This document shows, one piece after another, positions 34,691 through 42,256 of a DNA stretch of 64,000 nt. Within the stretch, counting starts at the first letter, position 1, and every line of letters begins with the position of its first letter. The stretch covers positions 62,001 to 126,000 of the forward strand of contig CAJTPZ010000001.1 in assembly GCA_910578395.1 (NCBI GenBank), in the 5' to 3' direction. A model generated the notes under the pieces. That model saw only the letters and a program-made list of their open reading frames with translations. It searched no databases and was not told the origin of the DNA. Source of the stretch: an uncultured Muribaculaceae bacterium. GTDB taxonomy: Bacteria > Bacteroidota > Bacteroidia > Bacteroidales > Muribaculaceae. A program made the translations under genes and the position numbers.

Positions 34691-35800
34691 ATGGATCAGG
34701 ACAACCAGCTACTTCAACGTCTCGACGGCATAGAGGCCCGGTATGAGGAAACAGCGACACTCATCACCGATCCTGATGTGATCGCCGACCAAAGCCGATA
34801 TCGCAAACTCACCAAAGAGTACAAAGATCTCGGAAAAATTGTCGATGCCACACAACGCTATCGTCGCGCGCTTGCCGACATTGCCGAAGCCAGAGAGATA
34901 TTATCTTCATCAGATGCCGATCTGGCAGAAATGGCCCGCGAACAACTTGACCAGGCCCAGCAGACCATCTCTCCTCTCGAAGAGGAAATAAAACTTCTTC
35001 TAATCCCTGGCGATCCGGAAGACTCCAAAAATGCCGTGCTTGAAATACGCGGTGGAACAGGAGGCGACGAAGCCGCGCTATTTGCCGGCGACCTCTACAA
35101 GATGTATGTGCGATATTGCGAATCAAAAGGATGGAAAACATCGGTCACCTCATTTACCGAAGGTGCCGCGGGCGGTTTCAAGGAAATAGTAGTGGCAGTC
35201 TCCGGCGATGGCGTATACGGCATACTTAAATATGAAAGCGGAGTGCACCGGGTGCAACGTGTGCCGGCAACCGAAACCCAAGGCCGCATTCACACATCGG
35301 CCGCAACAGTAGCCGTGCTTCCGGAGGCCGACGAGTTTGACGTACACATCAATGAGGGAGAGATAAAATGGGATACTTTCAGATCAGGCGGTGCCGGTGG
35401 CCAGAATGTCAATAAAGTAGAATCGGGCGTCAGACTACGGTATATCTGGAAAAATCCAGTGACAGGCCAAAGCGAGGAGATACTCATAGAGTGTACCGAA
35501 ACACGCGACCAACCTAAAAACAAAGAGCGTGCTCTGTCGCGTCTGCGCACTTTCATATACGACCGCGAGCATCAGAAATATATCGATGACATAGCTTCTC
35601 GACGCAAAACACTTGTGTCGACCGGTGACCGCTCTGCAAAAATACGCACCTACAACTTCCCTCAGGGACGTGTGACCGACCACCGTATCAACTATACGAT
35701 GTATAATCTTCAGGCTTTTATCGGCGGTGATATCCAGGAATGCATCGACCGGCTCACTGTAGCGGAGAATGCCGAAAAGCTAAAAGCGGCAGAACTGTAA
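34691..35800 (+). CDS. prfA: Peptide chain release factor 1
   Basis: RF1 of 369 residues, which ends translation at UAG and UAA. The codon-recognition PAT motif is in RVPATETQGRIHTSAATVAV and the catalytic GGQ in GGAGGQNVNKVESG. Length is normal. It lies between a sugar kinase (17-base gap) and pyrF (30-base gap), so its expression is probably tied to that operon. Confidence 0.97.
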   Translation: MDQDNQLLQRLDGIEARYEETATLITDPDVIADQSRYRKLTKEYKDLGKIVDATQRYRRALADIAEAREILSSSDADLAEMAREQLDQAQQTISPLEEEIKLLLIPGDPEDSKNAVLEIRGGTGGDEAALFAGDLYKMYVRYCESKGWKTSVTSFTEGAAGGFKEIVVAVSGDGVYGILKYESGVHRVQRVPATETQGRIHTSAATVAVLPEADEFDVHINEGEIKWDTFRSGGAGGQNVNKVESGVRLRYIWKNPVTGQSEEILIECTETRDQPKNKERALSRLRTFIYDREHQKYIDDIASRRKTLVSTGDRSAKIRTYNFPQGRVTDHRINYTMYNLQAFIGGDIQECIDRLTVAENAEKLKAAEL

Positions 35801-35830
35801 CAATTAATTCATCACAAACAATATCATATC

Positions 35831-36667
35831 ATGACCCGTCAGGAACTCATAGACAACATAAAACGCAAGAAAAGCTATCTTTGCGTGGGTCTCGACACCG
35901 ACCTCAACAAAATCCCCAAACACATATTCGAGGAAGCGCCCGATGATCCAGTCTTTGCTTTCAACAAAGCCATCATCGATGCCACTGCACCTTATTGTGT
36001 AGCTTACAAACCCAACATCGCTTTCTATGAAACACTCGGTTATCAGGGCTGGATCGCACTTGAAAAAACAATACGCTATATACGCGCCACATATCCCGAC
36101 CAGTTTATCATAGCCGATGCAAAGCGTGGCGACATAGGCAACACCGCACGCATGTATGCCCGTGCGTTTTTCGACTACATGGATTTAGATGCCCTTACAG
36201 TGGCACCATACATGGGAGAAGACAGCGTGACTCCGTTTATGGAATATCCCGGCAAATGGACAGTGCTTCTTGCTCTCACTTCCAACAAAGGCAGCCATGA
36301 TTTCCAGTTTGTGAGCGACACCGGAGGCAAACGTCTCTTTGAGCACGTGCTTGCCAAAGCACAGGAGTGGGGAAACAAGGACAATCTTATGTTTGTTGCC
36401 GGAGCTACCCAAGGCTCGCTTCTCGCCGATGTACGCAAAATAGCTCCCGACAACTTCCTTCTTGTGCCTGGTGTAGGCGCTCAGGGCGGAAGTCTCGAGG
36501 AAGTAGCCAGATACGCCATGAATGATGACTGCGGCCTGCTTGTAAATTCGTCACGTGGTATCATCTATGCCTCCACAGGCACCGATTTCGACACAGTAGC
36601 CGCCATAGAAGCCCGTAACCTCGCCGAACAGATGGCTGAGACTCTCAAGGCACGCGGCATAATCTGA
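35831..36667 (+). CDS. pyrF: Orotidine 5'-phosphate decarboxylase
   Basis: A 278-residue enzyme converting OMP to UMP. The catalytic motif DAKRGDIGNTA carries the Lys and Asp residues. VGLDTDLNKIP opens the barrel, and VPGVGAQGG and NSSRGIIYAS form the phosphate-binding loops. The length and the DAKRGDIGNT form fit subfamily 2 of bacterial OMPDC. Confidence 0.95.
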   Translation: MTRQELIDNIKRKKSYLCVGLDTDLNKIPKHIFEEAPDDPVFAFNKAIIDATAPYCVAYKPNIAFYETLGYQGWIALEKTIRYIRATYPDQFIIADAKRGDIGNTARMYARAFFDYMDLDALTVAPYMGEDSVTPFMEYPGKWTVLLALTSNKGSHDFQFVSDTGGKRLFEHVLAKAQEWGNKDNLMFVAGATQGSLLADVRKIAPDNFLLVPGVGAQGGSLEEVARYAMNDDCGLLVNSSRGIIYASTGTDFDTVAAIEARNLAEQMAETLKARGII

Positions 36668-36695
36668 ACCCCGGCAGAAAGACAATTGTTTTAAT

Positions 36696-36737
36696 AATTG
36701 AGATGCCAGAGACACATTTTGTCAAGGCATCTCAATT
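36696..36737 (+). promoter_or_regulatory. Large stem-loop between pyrF and flavodoxin
   Basis: AATTGAGATGCC (36696-36707) pairs with GGCATCTCAATT (36726-36737), 12 perfect base pairs, with an inner GACA/TGTC stem (36711-36723) in the loop. No U tract follows (AACGTTTTC), so it is not a standard terminator. It ends 21 bases before the flavodoxin ATG and could be a leader or attenuator-like structure, or a processed 3' end. Confidence 0.5.
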
Positions 36738-36758
36738 AACGTTTTCAATGATTGTCTT

Positions 36759-37271
36759 ATGAAAAACAAAACAGGGATTTTCTACGGTTCATCGACCGGC
36801 ACGACCGCCAGAATAGCACGCAAAATAGGAACGCTGCTCAATATACCGGACAATGATATTCACGATGTGGCAAAAACGGCACCAAGCAAAGTCGGTGACT
36901 ATGATGTACTCATCTTCGGTACAAGCACATGGGGTAGCGGAGAAATACAGGATGACTGGCTTGACTTTGCTGACGAAGTGGAGGTTCTTGACCTGAAAGG
37001 GAAAAAGATAGCGTTATTTGGCTGTGGTGACGAAACCATGTCAGACACATTCTGTAACGCAGTAGGCGAACTACGGCACAGGCTTACCGGAACCCATGCT
37101 GAATTCATCGGAGAATACTACTCCGGATCTTATGATTTTGATGAATCGGACGCTACAGACCCCGAGACAGGCAAAATGTATGGTCTTGTGCTCGATGAAA
37201 CCAACCACCCCGAGCTCACCGATGCCCGCCTCCATGCCTGGACTCAACAGATTTCCGACGAGATCGCATAA
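36759..37271 (+). CDS. fldA: Long-chain flavodoxin
   Basis: A 170-residue FMN electron carrier of the long-chain class. The phosphate loop is YGSSTGTTARIA, and the isoalloxazine-contact loops are FGTSTWGSGEIQDDW and FGCGDETMSDTFCNAVG. The inserted loop of long-chain flavodoxins follows (GEYYSGSYDFDESDA). It can replace ferredoxin, for example under iron limitation. It is flanked by the stem-loop upstream and a terminator downstream. Confidence 0.93.
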   Translation: MKNKTGIFYGSSTGTTARIARKIGTLLNIPDNDIHDVAKTAPSKVGDYDVLIFGTSTWGSGEIQDDWLDFADEVEVLDLKGKKIALFGCGDETMSDTFCNAVGELRHRLTGTHAEFIGEYYSGSYDFDESDATDPETGKMYGLVLDETNHPELTDARLHAWTQQISDEIA

Positions 37272-37297
37272 ATGCATATTCTATATATTGCCATAAT

Positions 37298-37332
37298 ACC
37301 CTGAAAGAACGTGATCTTTCAGGGTTTATTTT
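37298..37332 (+). terminator. Terminator of the flavodoxin gene
   Basis: ACCCTGAAAGA (37298-37308) pairs with TCTTTCAGGGT (37315-37325) across ACGTGA, followed by TTATTTTGT. Confidence 0.8.
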
Positions 37333-37409
37333 GTATCATGTGACTATGTCTAAAGTTACAGGATGATCGACCGCAGCGCTAAAAAGATTCGGCAAATAAA
37401 AAATTTCGT

Positions 37410-37417
37410 TAAATTTG
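37410..37417 (+). promoter_or_regulatory. -7 box upstream of the TRIC-family gene
   Basis: TAAATTTG matches TAnnTTTG, 21 bases before the GTG start. No clear -33 element. Confidence 0.4.
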
Positions 37418-37438
37418 CACGACTAAAATGAAGCAATT

Positions 37439-38050
37439 GTGCAAGATACACTACTTTTCATTATAGAGGTTATAGGTACATTGGCCTTTGCTGTGAGCGG
37501 TATACGCCTGGCTGCCCGAAAGCATTTCGACTGGTTTGGAGCATACACGATCGGTGTCGTAACCGCTATCGGAGGCGGTACGATCCGAGATATTCTACTA
37601 AATACTTCGCCATTCTGGATGGAGTCATGGATGTATCTTGCCGTCACCGGGTTAGGGTTTATAATCGTACTGATGTTCAAGAGAGTTCTGACTTCAGACT
37701 CACGACTGTTATTTATGTTTGACGCTACCGGTCTGGCTCTCTTTGTCGTAACCGGGCTTCAGAAAAGCCTCTCCTGCGGCTATCCGATGTGGGTAGCTGT
37801 GGTGCTCGGCATGATCACGGGATCGTTCGGAGGAGTGCTTCGTGATGTGCTTATCAACGAGGAGCCGTTGTTCTTCCGTAAAGACATATATGCCACAGCC
37901 TGTATAGGCGGTGGCCTGGCGTACTGGATTGCGGCATTATGTGGATGTGAACAATGGCTTTGTCAGTCAATCTGCGCCGCGATTATCCTTCTGCTCCGCT
38001 GGGGTGCTCTTCGCTATGACTGGCATCTTCCGGAAATGAAAGAAATATAA
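37439..38050 (+). CDS. Trimeric intracellular cation (TRIC/UPF0126) family channel
   Basis: A 203-residue membrane protein with two similar three-helix halves: FAVSGIRLAARKHFDWFGAYTIGVVTAIGGGTIRDIL in the first and GMITGSFGGVLRDVLI in the second, both with the GGGxxRD-type signature. The family conducts potassium or other cations; older names are YicG/YadS. The start is GTG at 37439, since an in-frame stop lies at 37424-37426. An ATG at 37428 in another frame opens a 12-codon frame that runs over this start. Confidence 0.85.
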   Translation: MQDTLLFIIEVIGTLAFAVSGIRLAARKHFDWFGAYTIGVVTAIGGGTIRDILLNTSPFWMESWMYLAVTGLGFIIVLMFKRVLTSDSRLLFMFDATGLALFVVTGLQKSLSCGYPMWVAVVLGMITGSFGGVLRDVLINEEPLFFRKDIYATACIGGGLAYWIAALCGCEQWLCQSICAAIILLLRWGALRYDWHLPEMKEI

Positions 38051-38225
38051 GCCATCCCTACACCGGTACCCAGTGTTGCAATGTGCACATAGGGCGCTTC
38101 GGAATCTGATATCATCTGTCGAATGTATTACGAGCCGTGCCGCTATAGTGTGGCTCGGCCCGTGCCGTATGCGTTAATCTGATACATGTGTTTTCCGGAT
38201 TTTCTTTATCTTGGATAAAAATTTT

Positions 38226-38266
38226 CAGGGTTAGGGTTAGTTTTTCAAAAGTCAGGTGTCTTTATA
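38226..38266 (+). promoter_or_regulatory. Candidate ECF-dependent autoregulatory promoter
   Basis: CAGGGTTAGGGTTAG (38226-38240), two tandem GGGTTA hexamers, then about 15 bases later GGTGTCTTTATA (38255-38266) just before the sigma gene. It does not fit the housekeeping promoter. Its position and the G-rich upstream block suggest the promoter recognised by the ECF factor itself. Confidence 0.4.
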
Positions 38267-38270
38267 TTGC

Positions 38271-38753
38271 ATGACTCAAAAATCCGACATAGAAACCGCA
38301 TTCCGCCGCCACTATGCAACCATGTACCGTCTTGCTATAGCGATTGTACATGACCATGAGAGCGCCCGCGACATAGTGCACGATACATTCGAAGCTCTGA
38401 TAAAAGGTGGCATAAATGATGTATCGGTCGGCTATCTGCTCAATGCAGTGAAAAACCGATGTTACAACAGAGTGCGCGAGTTCAACACACATCAGCGTAT
38501 CGAGGAACTGATCAGACTCGAATGTGATGACACAACTGATGACTGGCCTGACGAGCAAACATTTGCAGACATACGAGAGACTGTCGGCAAAGTTCTCACA
38601 GAATCTGCGCAAAAAATTGTCAGGATGCGGTTTTATGAAGGATACTCATGCAAAGAGATTGCCAAAGAATTGTCGATCAGTGAAAACAGCGTGTACAAAT
38701 CATTGCGCAACGCGGTCTTAACAATTAGAAAAAAGCTCTCCTACAATGGATAA
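38271..38753 (+). CDS. ECF-type RNA polymerase sigma factor
   Basis: A 160-residue ECF sigma factor: region 2 at about 10-75 (FRRHYATMYRLAIAIVHDHESARDIVHDTF) and region 4 at about 100-155 (VLTESAQKIVRMRFYEGYSCKEIAKELSISENSVYKSLRNAV). I prefer the ATG at 38271; a GTG at 38256 is also in frame. The anti-sigma gene start overlaps its end by 8 bases, so the two are made together and the sigma factor is probably held by that membrane partner until the receptor downstream is engaged. Confidence 0.93.
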   Translation: MTQKSDIETAFRRHYATMYRLAIAIVHDHESARDIVHDTFEALIKGGINDVSVGYLLNAVKNRCYNRVREFNTHQRIEELIRLECDDTTDDWPDEQTFADIRETVGKVLTESAQKIVRMRFYEGYSCKEIAKELSISENSVYKSLRNAVLTIRKKLSYNG

Positions 38754-39390
38754 ACTTGATCATCTGCTTGATTTCATAGAAAATCCCGAGCGGTACACTG
38801 CGGAAGAAGCCGACAGACTACTCGCCGATCCCGAAATAAGGAGTCTGTACAATACTATAGCAGAAACCTCATCTGCTCTATATGCCGACACAGACGCTCC
38901 CGACATCAACAAAGAGTGGCTGATATTCAACCGTCGACGGCTCAAGCATCATAAGCCCAAACGGACCCACCGCAATGTAGCGGCCATTCTGATCCCACTT
39001 ATAACCATGACGGCTTTTGCGGCCGGATTAGGAATAAGTCTGGTAATCACCAAAAACAACAACACAAAAACAGATGTCTCCACTGTGACTGTAGATAAAA
39101 CAGCTGACTCTGCCGGAAATATGACCGCTGAAATTATTGATACCGATTCAATAAGACCGCGACCTCAGACAATCATATTCGAGAACCAGCCACTGAACAT
39201 CATAATTGGTCAGATATCATCGAATTATGGGCTCAAATACGGGCTCGACTCTCCCAAAAGCGCAGATCTGCGCATGTATCTCAAATGGAACACCACCGCT
39301 CCAATCGAAGATGTGGTGAACACTCTGAACTCTTTTGAGCAAATCGAGATCAGACTCCTCGGTGATTCACTATCAGTTGGAATACAATGA
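38746..39390 (+). CDS. Short transmembrane anti-sigma factor with DUF4974 domain
   Basis: A 214-residue protein. The cytosolic N-terminal part of about 77 residues is the likely sigma-binding region, then one transmembrane helix (about 78-102), a short linker, then a periplasmic domain (about 138-213: IIFENQPLNIIIGQISSNYGLKY, ending LNSFEQIEIRLLGDSLSV) of the DUF4974/STN-like type. FecR-family anti-sigma factors usually have an additional beta-rich FecR domain between helix and DUF4974; only about 35 residues are present here, so that domain is missing. It overlaps the sigma gene (8 bases) and the receptor gene (4 bases). Confidence 0.8.
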   Translation: MDKLDHLLDFIENPERYTAEEADRLLADPEIRSLYNTIAETSSALYADTDAPDINKEWLIFNRRRLKHHKPKRTHRNVAAILIPLITMTAFAAGLGISLVITKNNNTKTDVSTVTVDKTADSAGNMTAEIIDTDSIRPRPQTIIFENQPLNIIIGQISSNYGLKYGLDSPKSADLRMYLKWNTTAPIEDVVNTLNSFEQIEIRLLGDSLSVGIQ

Positions 39391-41933
39391 AAAGAACCCT
39401 ATCAGTTGCATGCGTCGTCATGCTTGCCATTGTTGCCTCTGCAACGACATTCAAATATGATTTCAGATCTAAGCCTCTGTCGGAAGTTCTTGTCAGAATC
39501 GGCGACGACCACCCCGAAATCGATATTGCTTTTATATATAACCAACTTGAAGACTATAAAGTAACCGCTACTGTCGAAACCGACAATGCCGTCGAGGCTT
39601 TTCGCGCTATCATAGCCCGCATACCTGTCTCAATGACCATATCCGGGCAGCGATTTGTTTTTGAAGCATTACAGGAAGGTAAATTCTGCTATCGCGGCCG
39701 TGCAGTCGATGACAAATCGGAAGCCGTACCCTACGCTACTGTAATGCTACTGTCTCCCGTAGATTCCACCGTCATAACCTACGGAATCACAGGCGTTGAC
39801 GGACGATTTGAAATTCCATGCGACACCCGCGATGTCATCGCCAAATTAAGTTGCATCGGATTTATGACTACCTACAGTCAATTGCATCAATTCAACACTG
39901 GGGACATAGAGATGCATCTCAATCCGGTCATGATCGGATCTGTCACAGTCAAAGCCGATGAATCGCTGCTATTTGCCGACAAAAGCGTATTCATCCCTCA
40001 AAAACGCCATAAGAGCGCCTCACAGACAGGCTATGATCTGCTCAACCGCATGGCCATCCCGCAACTCAGACACGGCGAAGGCAATGCCGTCAAAACTGTC
40101 AGCGGCCAGGATGTGGCCGTCTATATCGACTCCGTACCCGCTTCGGCGAACGACATAAAAAACATGCGCATTTCCGACGTGCTGCGCGTCGAATACTACG
40201 ACTACCCCTCCGATCCACATTTCGTCGGCAACGCGCACGTAGTAAACTTCATCACTGTCCAGTACAGCCACGGCGGATATATCAAGGCAATGGGTATCGA
40301 AAACTATTTCGAGGGCACAAGCGGACAGGCTTCACTCAACGGCAAGCTACAGATCCGCCGCATGACCTATGACATCGGCGGAGGCGCATACTACAGCAAC
40401 TGCGACCACGCCGTCGGGGCCGACCAGACAGAGACATTCCGTCTACCACAGCCCGACGGCTCTGTAAGAGTCTTTGAGCGTCACTCGCAAACACTATCGT
40501 CGCGCGAAAAGACCAACTCATTCTGGGCCACAGCCAAGGCAACCTATAAATCACAAAACGCCATGATCACAAATACGGTTTCGGTCGACAGTTGGAACCA
40601 TCCCGAGGCTAACCAGACGGGCAACGTGACATACTCGCCAGAAATCATGGAGACATCACGATACACCAACCGCGCTTCCGACGACAACCGGTCTGTCATC
40701 TACAACGGTCAAATGGTATTCACTATGCCGCACGGCAACTCGCTATCTCTGTCGCCAAGATACGCCAACACACATACGACCCAGAACTTCCTGTACAGCG
40801 AGGGCGATTTTACGCCGATCGCAAGCTCCGCTATCGACAAGACCAACCTTGCACAAATGCTCGTACAATACACCCACGACTTCGGCAGCGCCGGTAGTAT
40901 CACCCCTATGGCAATGTACCGTTTCACCGGCAACCGCATACGCTATTCCGGTACTGTCGACAAATATGACCGCGCAAACACGTCGCTCTTCAACACCGGT
41001 ATCAATTATTCGCTAAAGACAAAGAAACTATACACTCTCATCGGCATTGGCTGGATATGGAACCGTTTTGGACTCAACGACATCAGGGAGACATCGTCAA
41101 AGCCGTGGGTAGACCTGAGTCTGAATTACGCATTCAGCGGCAAAAGCTCGGCCAACATCACATTCCATTACTCCACATGGCCTGCCGAAGCCAACCTCAA
41201 GAGCGAGACCGTACTTCAGTCATCACCTCTGATGTATTACACCGGCAATCCGGCGCTAAATCCTAAAAAATCCTATGATATATGGGGGCAATACATTCTT
41301 CTGCCTACGTCAAAGCTTAAATTGTCAGCTTTCGGCTATGCATGGATTGTTGGCAACCGCTACGCCTATGTCTATGAGGCACGCCCCGAGTCGATCCTGC
41401 GCACCATACGCCAGCCTATCGGCAGTTTCACATCGGTCAACTATGGTGTCAACGCCTCGCTATCCCTTTTCGGCTCCAGCCTTCAGATCTCGGGCAGTCT
41501 TTCGCAGAACTATGTGAAAGACACCGCCCCCTTCGACTACTCCCGTTTCAGCCTATCGGGCTCGCTCGAAGCCTTCTACTACCACGGCAACTTCTACTAC
41601 GGAGCCTGCTACACCTCCGATTCCTCAAGTGCTCCAAGCTCCATGTCGGGCATCTGGATGACTCAAAAAGGTTTTTGGTGGCTTCAGGCCGGATGGGGCA
41701 ACAACAATCTCAACATCCGCCTTTTCCTGAAAAACCTCGACCGATGGGGATGGCGCGGCAACCGCGAAGTCCTCAACACCGCCAGTTACTCTATGCAGCG
41801 GCGCGAGTTCACTACATCAAACCACGCACTGTTTCAGATCACCGCTACCTACACATTCGGGTTCGGCAAAAAAGTAGAACGTGGCAACGAAGCATCAAAA
41901 CTCCAGGGTGCAGGATCGGCAATCCTCAAATAA
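39387..41933 (+). CDS. TonB-dependent-receptor-like OM protein with N-terminal signalling domain
   Basis: An 848-residue outer-membrane protein. After the signal peptide comes an STN-like domain (about 22-90: FDFRSKPLSEVLVRIG-type start, here YDFRSKPLSEVLVRIGDD), a carboxypeptidase-regulatory-like domain (about 98-185: GRAVDDKSEAVPYATVMLL), a plug-like region (about 200-300: VAVYIDSVPASANDIKNMRISDVLRVEYYDYP) and a long beta-barrel. No SusD gene follows. The receptor's STN domain and the anti-sigma's DUF4974 domain are the usual contact pair in cell-surface signalling. The ligand is unknown. The barrel half looks more GC-rich than the N-terminal half. Confidence 0.82.
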   Translation: MKRTLSVACVVMLAIVASATTFKYDFRSKPLSEVLVRIGDDHPEIDIAFIYNQLEDYKVTATVETDNAVEAFRAIIARIPVSMTISGQRFVFEALQEGKFCYRGRAVDDKSEAVPYATVMLLSPVDSTVITYGITGVDGRFEIPCDTRDVIAKLSCIGFMTTYSQLHQFNTGDIEMHLNPVMIGSVTVKADESLLFADKSVFIPQKRHKSASQTGYDLLNRMAIPQLRHGEGNAVKTVSGQDVAVYIDSVPASANDIKNMRISDVLRVEYYDYPSDPHFVGNAHVVNFITVQYSHGGYIKAMGIENYFEGTSGQASLNGKLQIRRMTYDIGGGAYYSNCDHAVGADQTETFRLPQPDGSVRVFERHSQTLSSREKTNSFWATAKATYKSQNAMITNTVSVDSWNHPEANQTGNVTYSPEIMETSRYTNRASDDNRSVIYNGQMVFTMPHGNSLSLSPRYANTHTTQNFLYSEGDFTPIASSAIDKTNLAQMLVQYTHDFGSAGSITPMAMYRFTGNRIRYSGTVDKYDRANTSLFNTGINYSLKTKKLYTLIGIGWIWNRFGLNDIRETSSKPWVDLSLNYAFSGKSSANITFHYSTWPAEANLKSETVLQSSPLMYYTGNPALNPKKSYDIWGQYILLPTSKLKLSAFGYAWIVGNRYAYVYEARPESILRTIRQPIGSFTSVNYGVNASLSLFGSSLQISGSLSQNYVKDTAPFDYSRFSLSGSLEAFYYHGNFYYGACYTSDSSSAPSSMSGIWMTQKGFWWLQAGWGNNNLNIRLFLKNLDRWGWRGNREVLNTASYSMQRREFTTSNHALFQITATYTFGFGKKVERGNEASKLQGAGSAILK

Positions 41934-42174
41934 ATCAGAATTATAAAGATCTGAATAAGCCCGTTTTTCGATTGCCTAAGTCTTGATCCCTTGGCTACAT
42001 GATTTCGGAGCCACCGACAAAAATGACATAATCTTCCAGTCTTCCGGGAGTCTTATCACGACAGGAGAATGATTTTACAGTTTACGGCTTCGTCATTTCA
42101 ATGCTTATAAATTATTGATAAAAATTTCTTGAATTTTAGCAAAAAAACGCATCAGGCGTTCGCTGTAAAATATT

Positions 42175-42182
42175 TATCTTTG
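42175..42182 (+). promoter_or_regulatory. -7 box upstream of the AspT-type transporter operon
   Basis: TATCTTTG matches TAnnTTTG. No TTTG at the expected -33 spacing. A leader of about 70 bases would follow. Confidence 0.5.
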
Positions 42183-42195
42183 CACCACAATTCAG

Positions 42196-42229
42196 GTGGC
42201 GGCTATGCCAAATGTGCGATAGTCGCCAC
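42196..42229 (+). promoter_or_regulatory. Stem-loop in the 5' leader of the transporter operon
   Basis: GTGGCGGCTAT (42196-42206) pairs with ATAGTCGCCAC (42219-42229) over 11 positions, one of them G-U in RNA, with a 12-base loop. It lies between the predicted -7 box and the ATG at 42257, so it would be transcribed. I see no T run after it and do not recognise a known riboswitch. Confidence 0.5.
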
Positions 42230-42256
42230 AACGCTTTTTAAAATACAGCAACTTAG

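Larger units (their letters stand above)
41934..42256. other. 323-bp intergenic region with promoter and leader hairpin
   Basis: After the receptor gene I see no gene. It holds a -7 box at 42175-42182 and an 11-bp leader hairpin at 42196-42229 ahead of the AspT-type transporter; no clear terminator for the receptor operon is visible. Confidence 0.5.
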
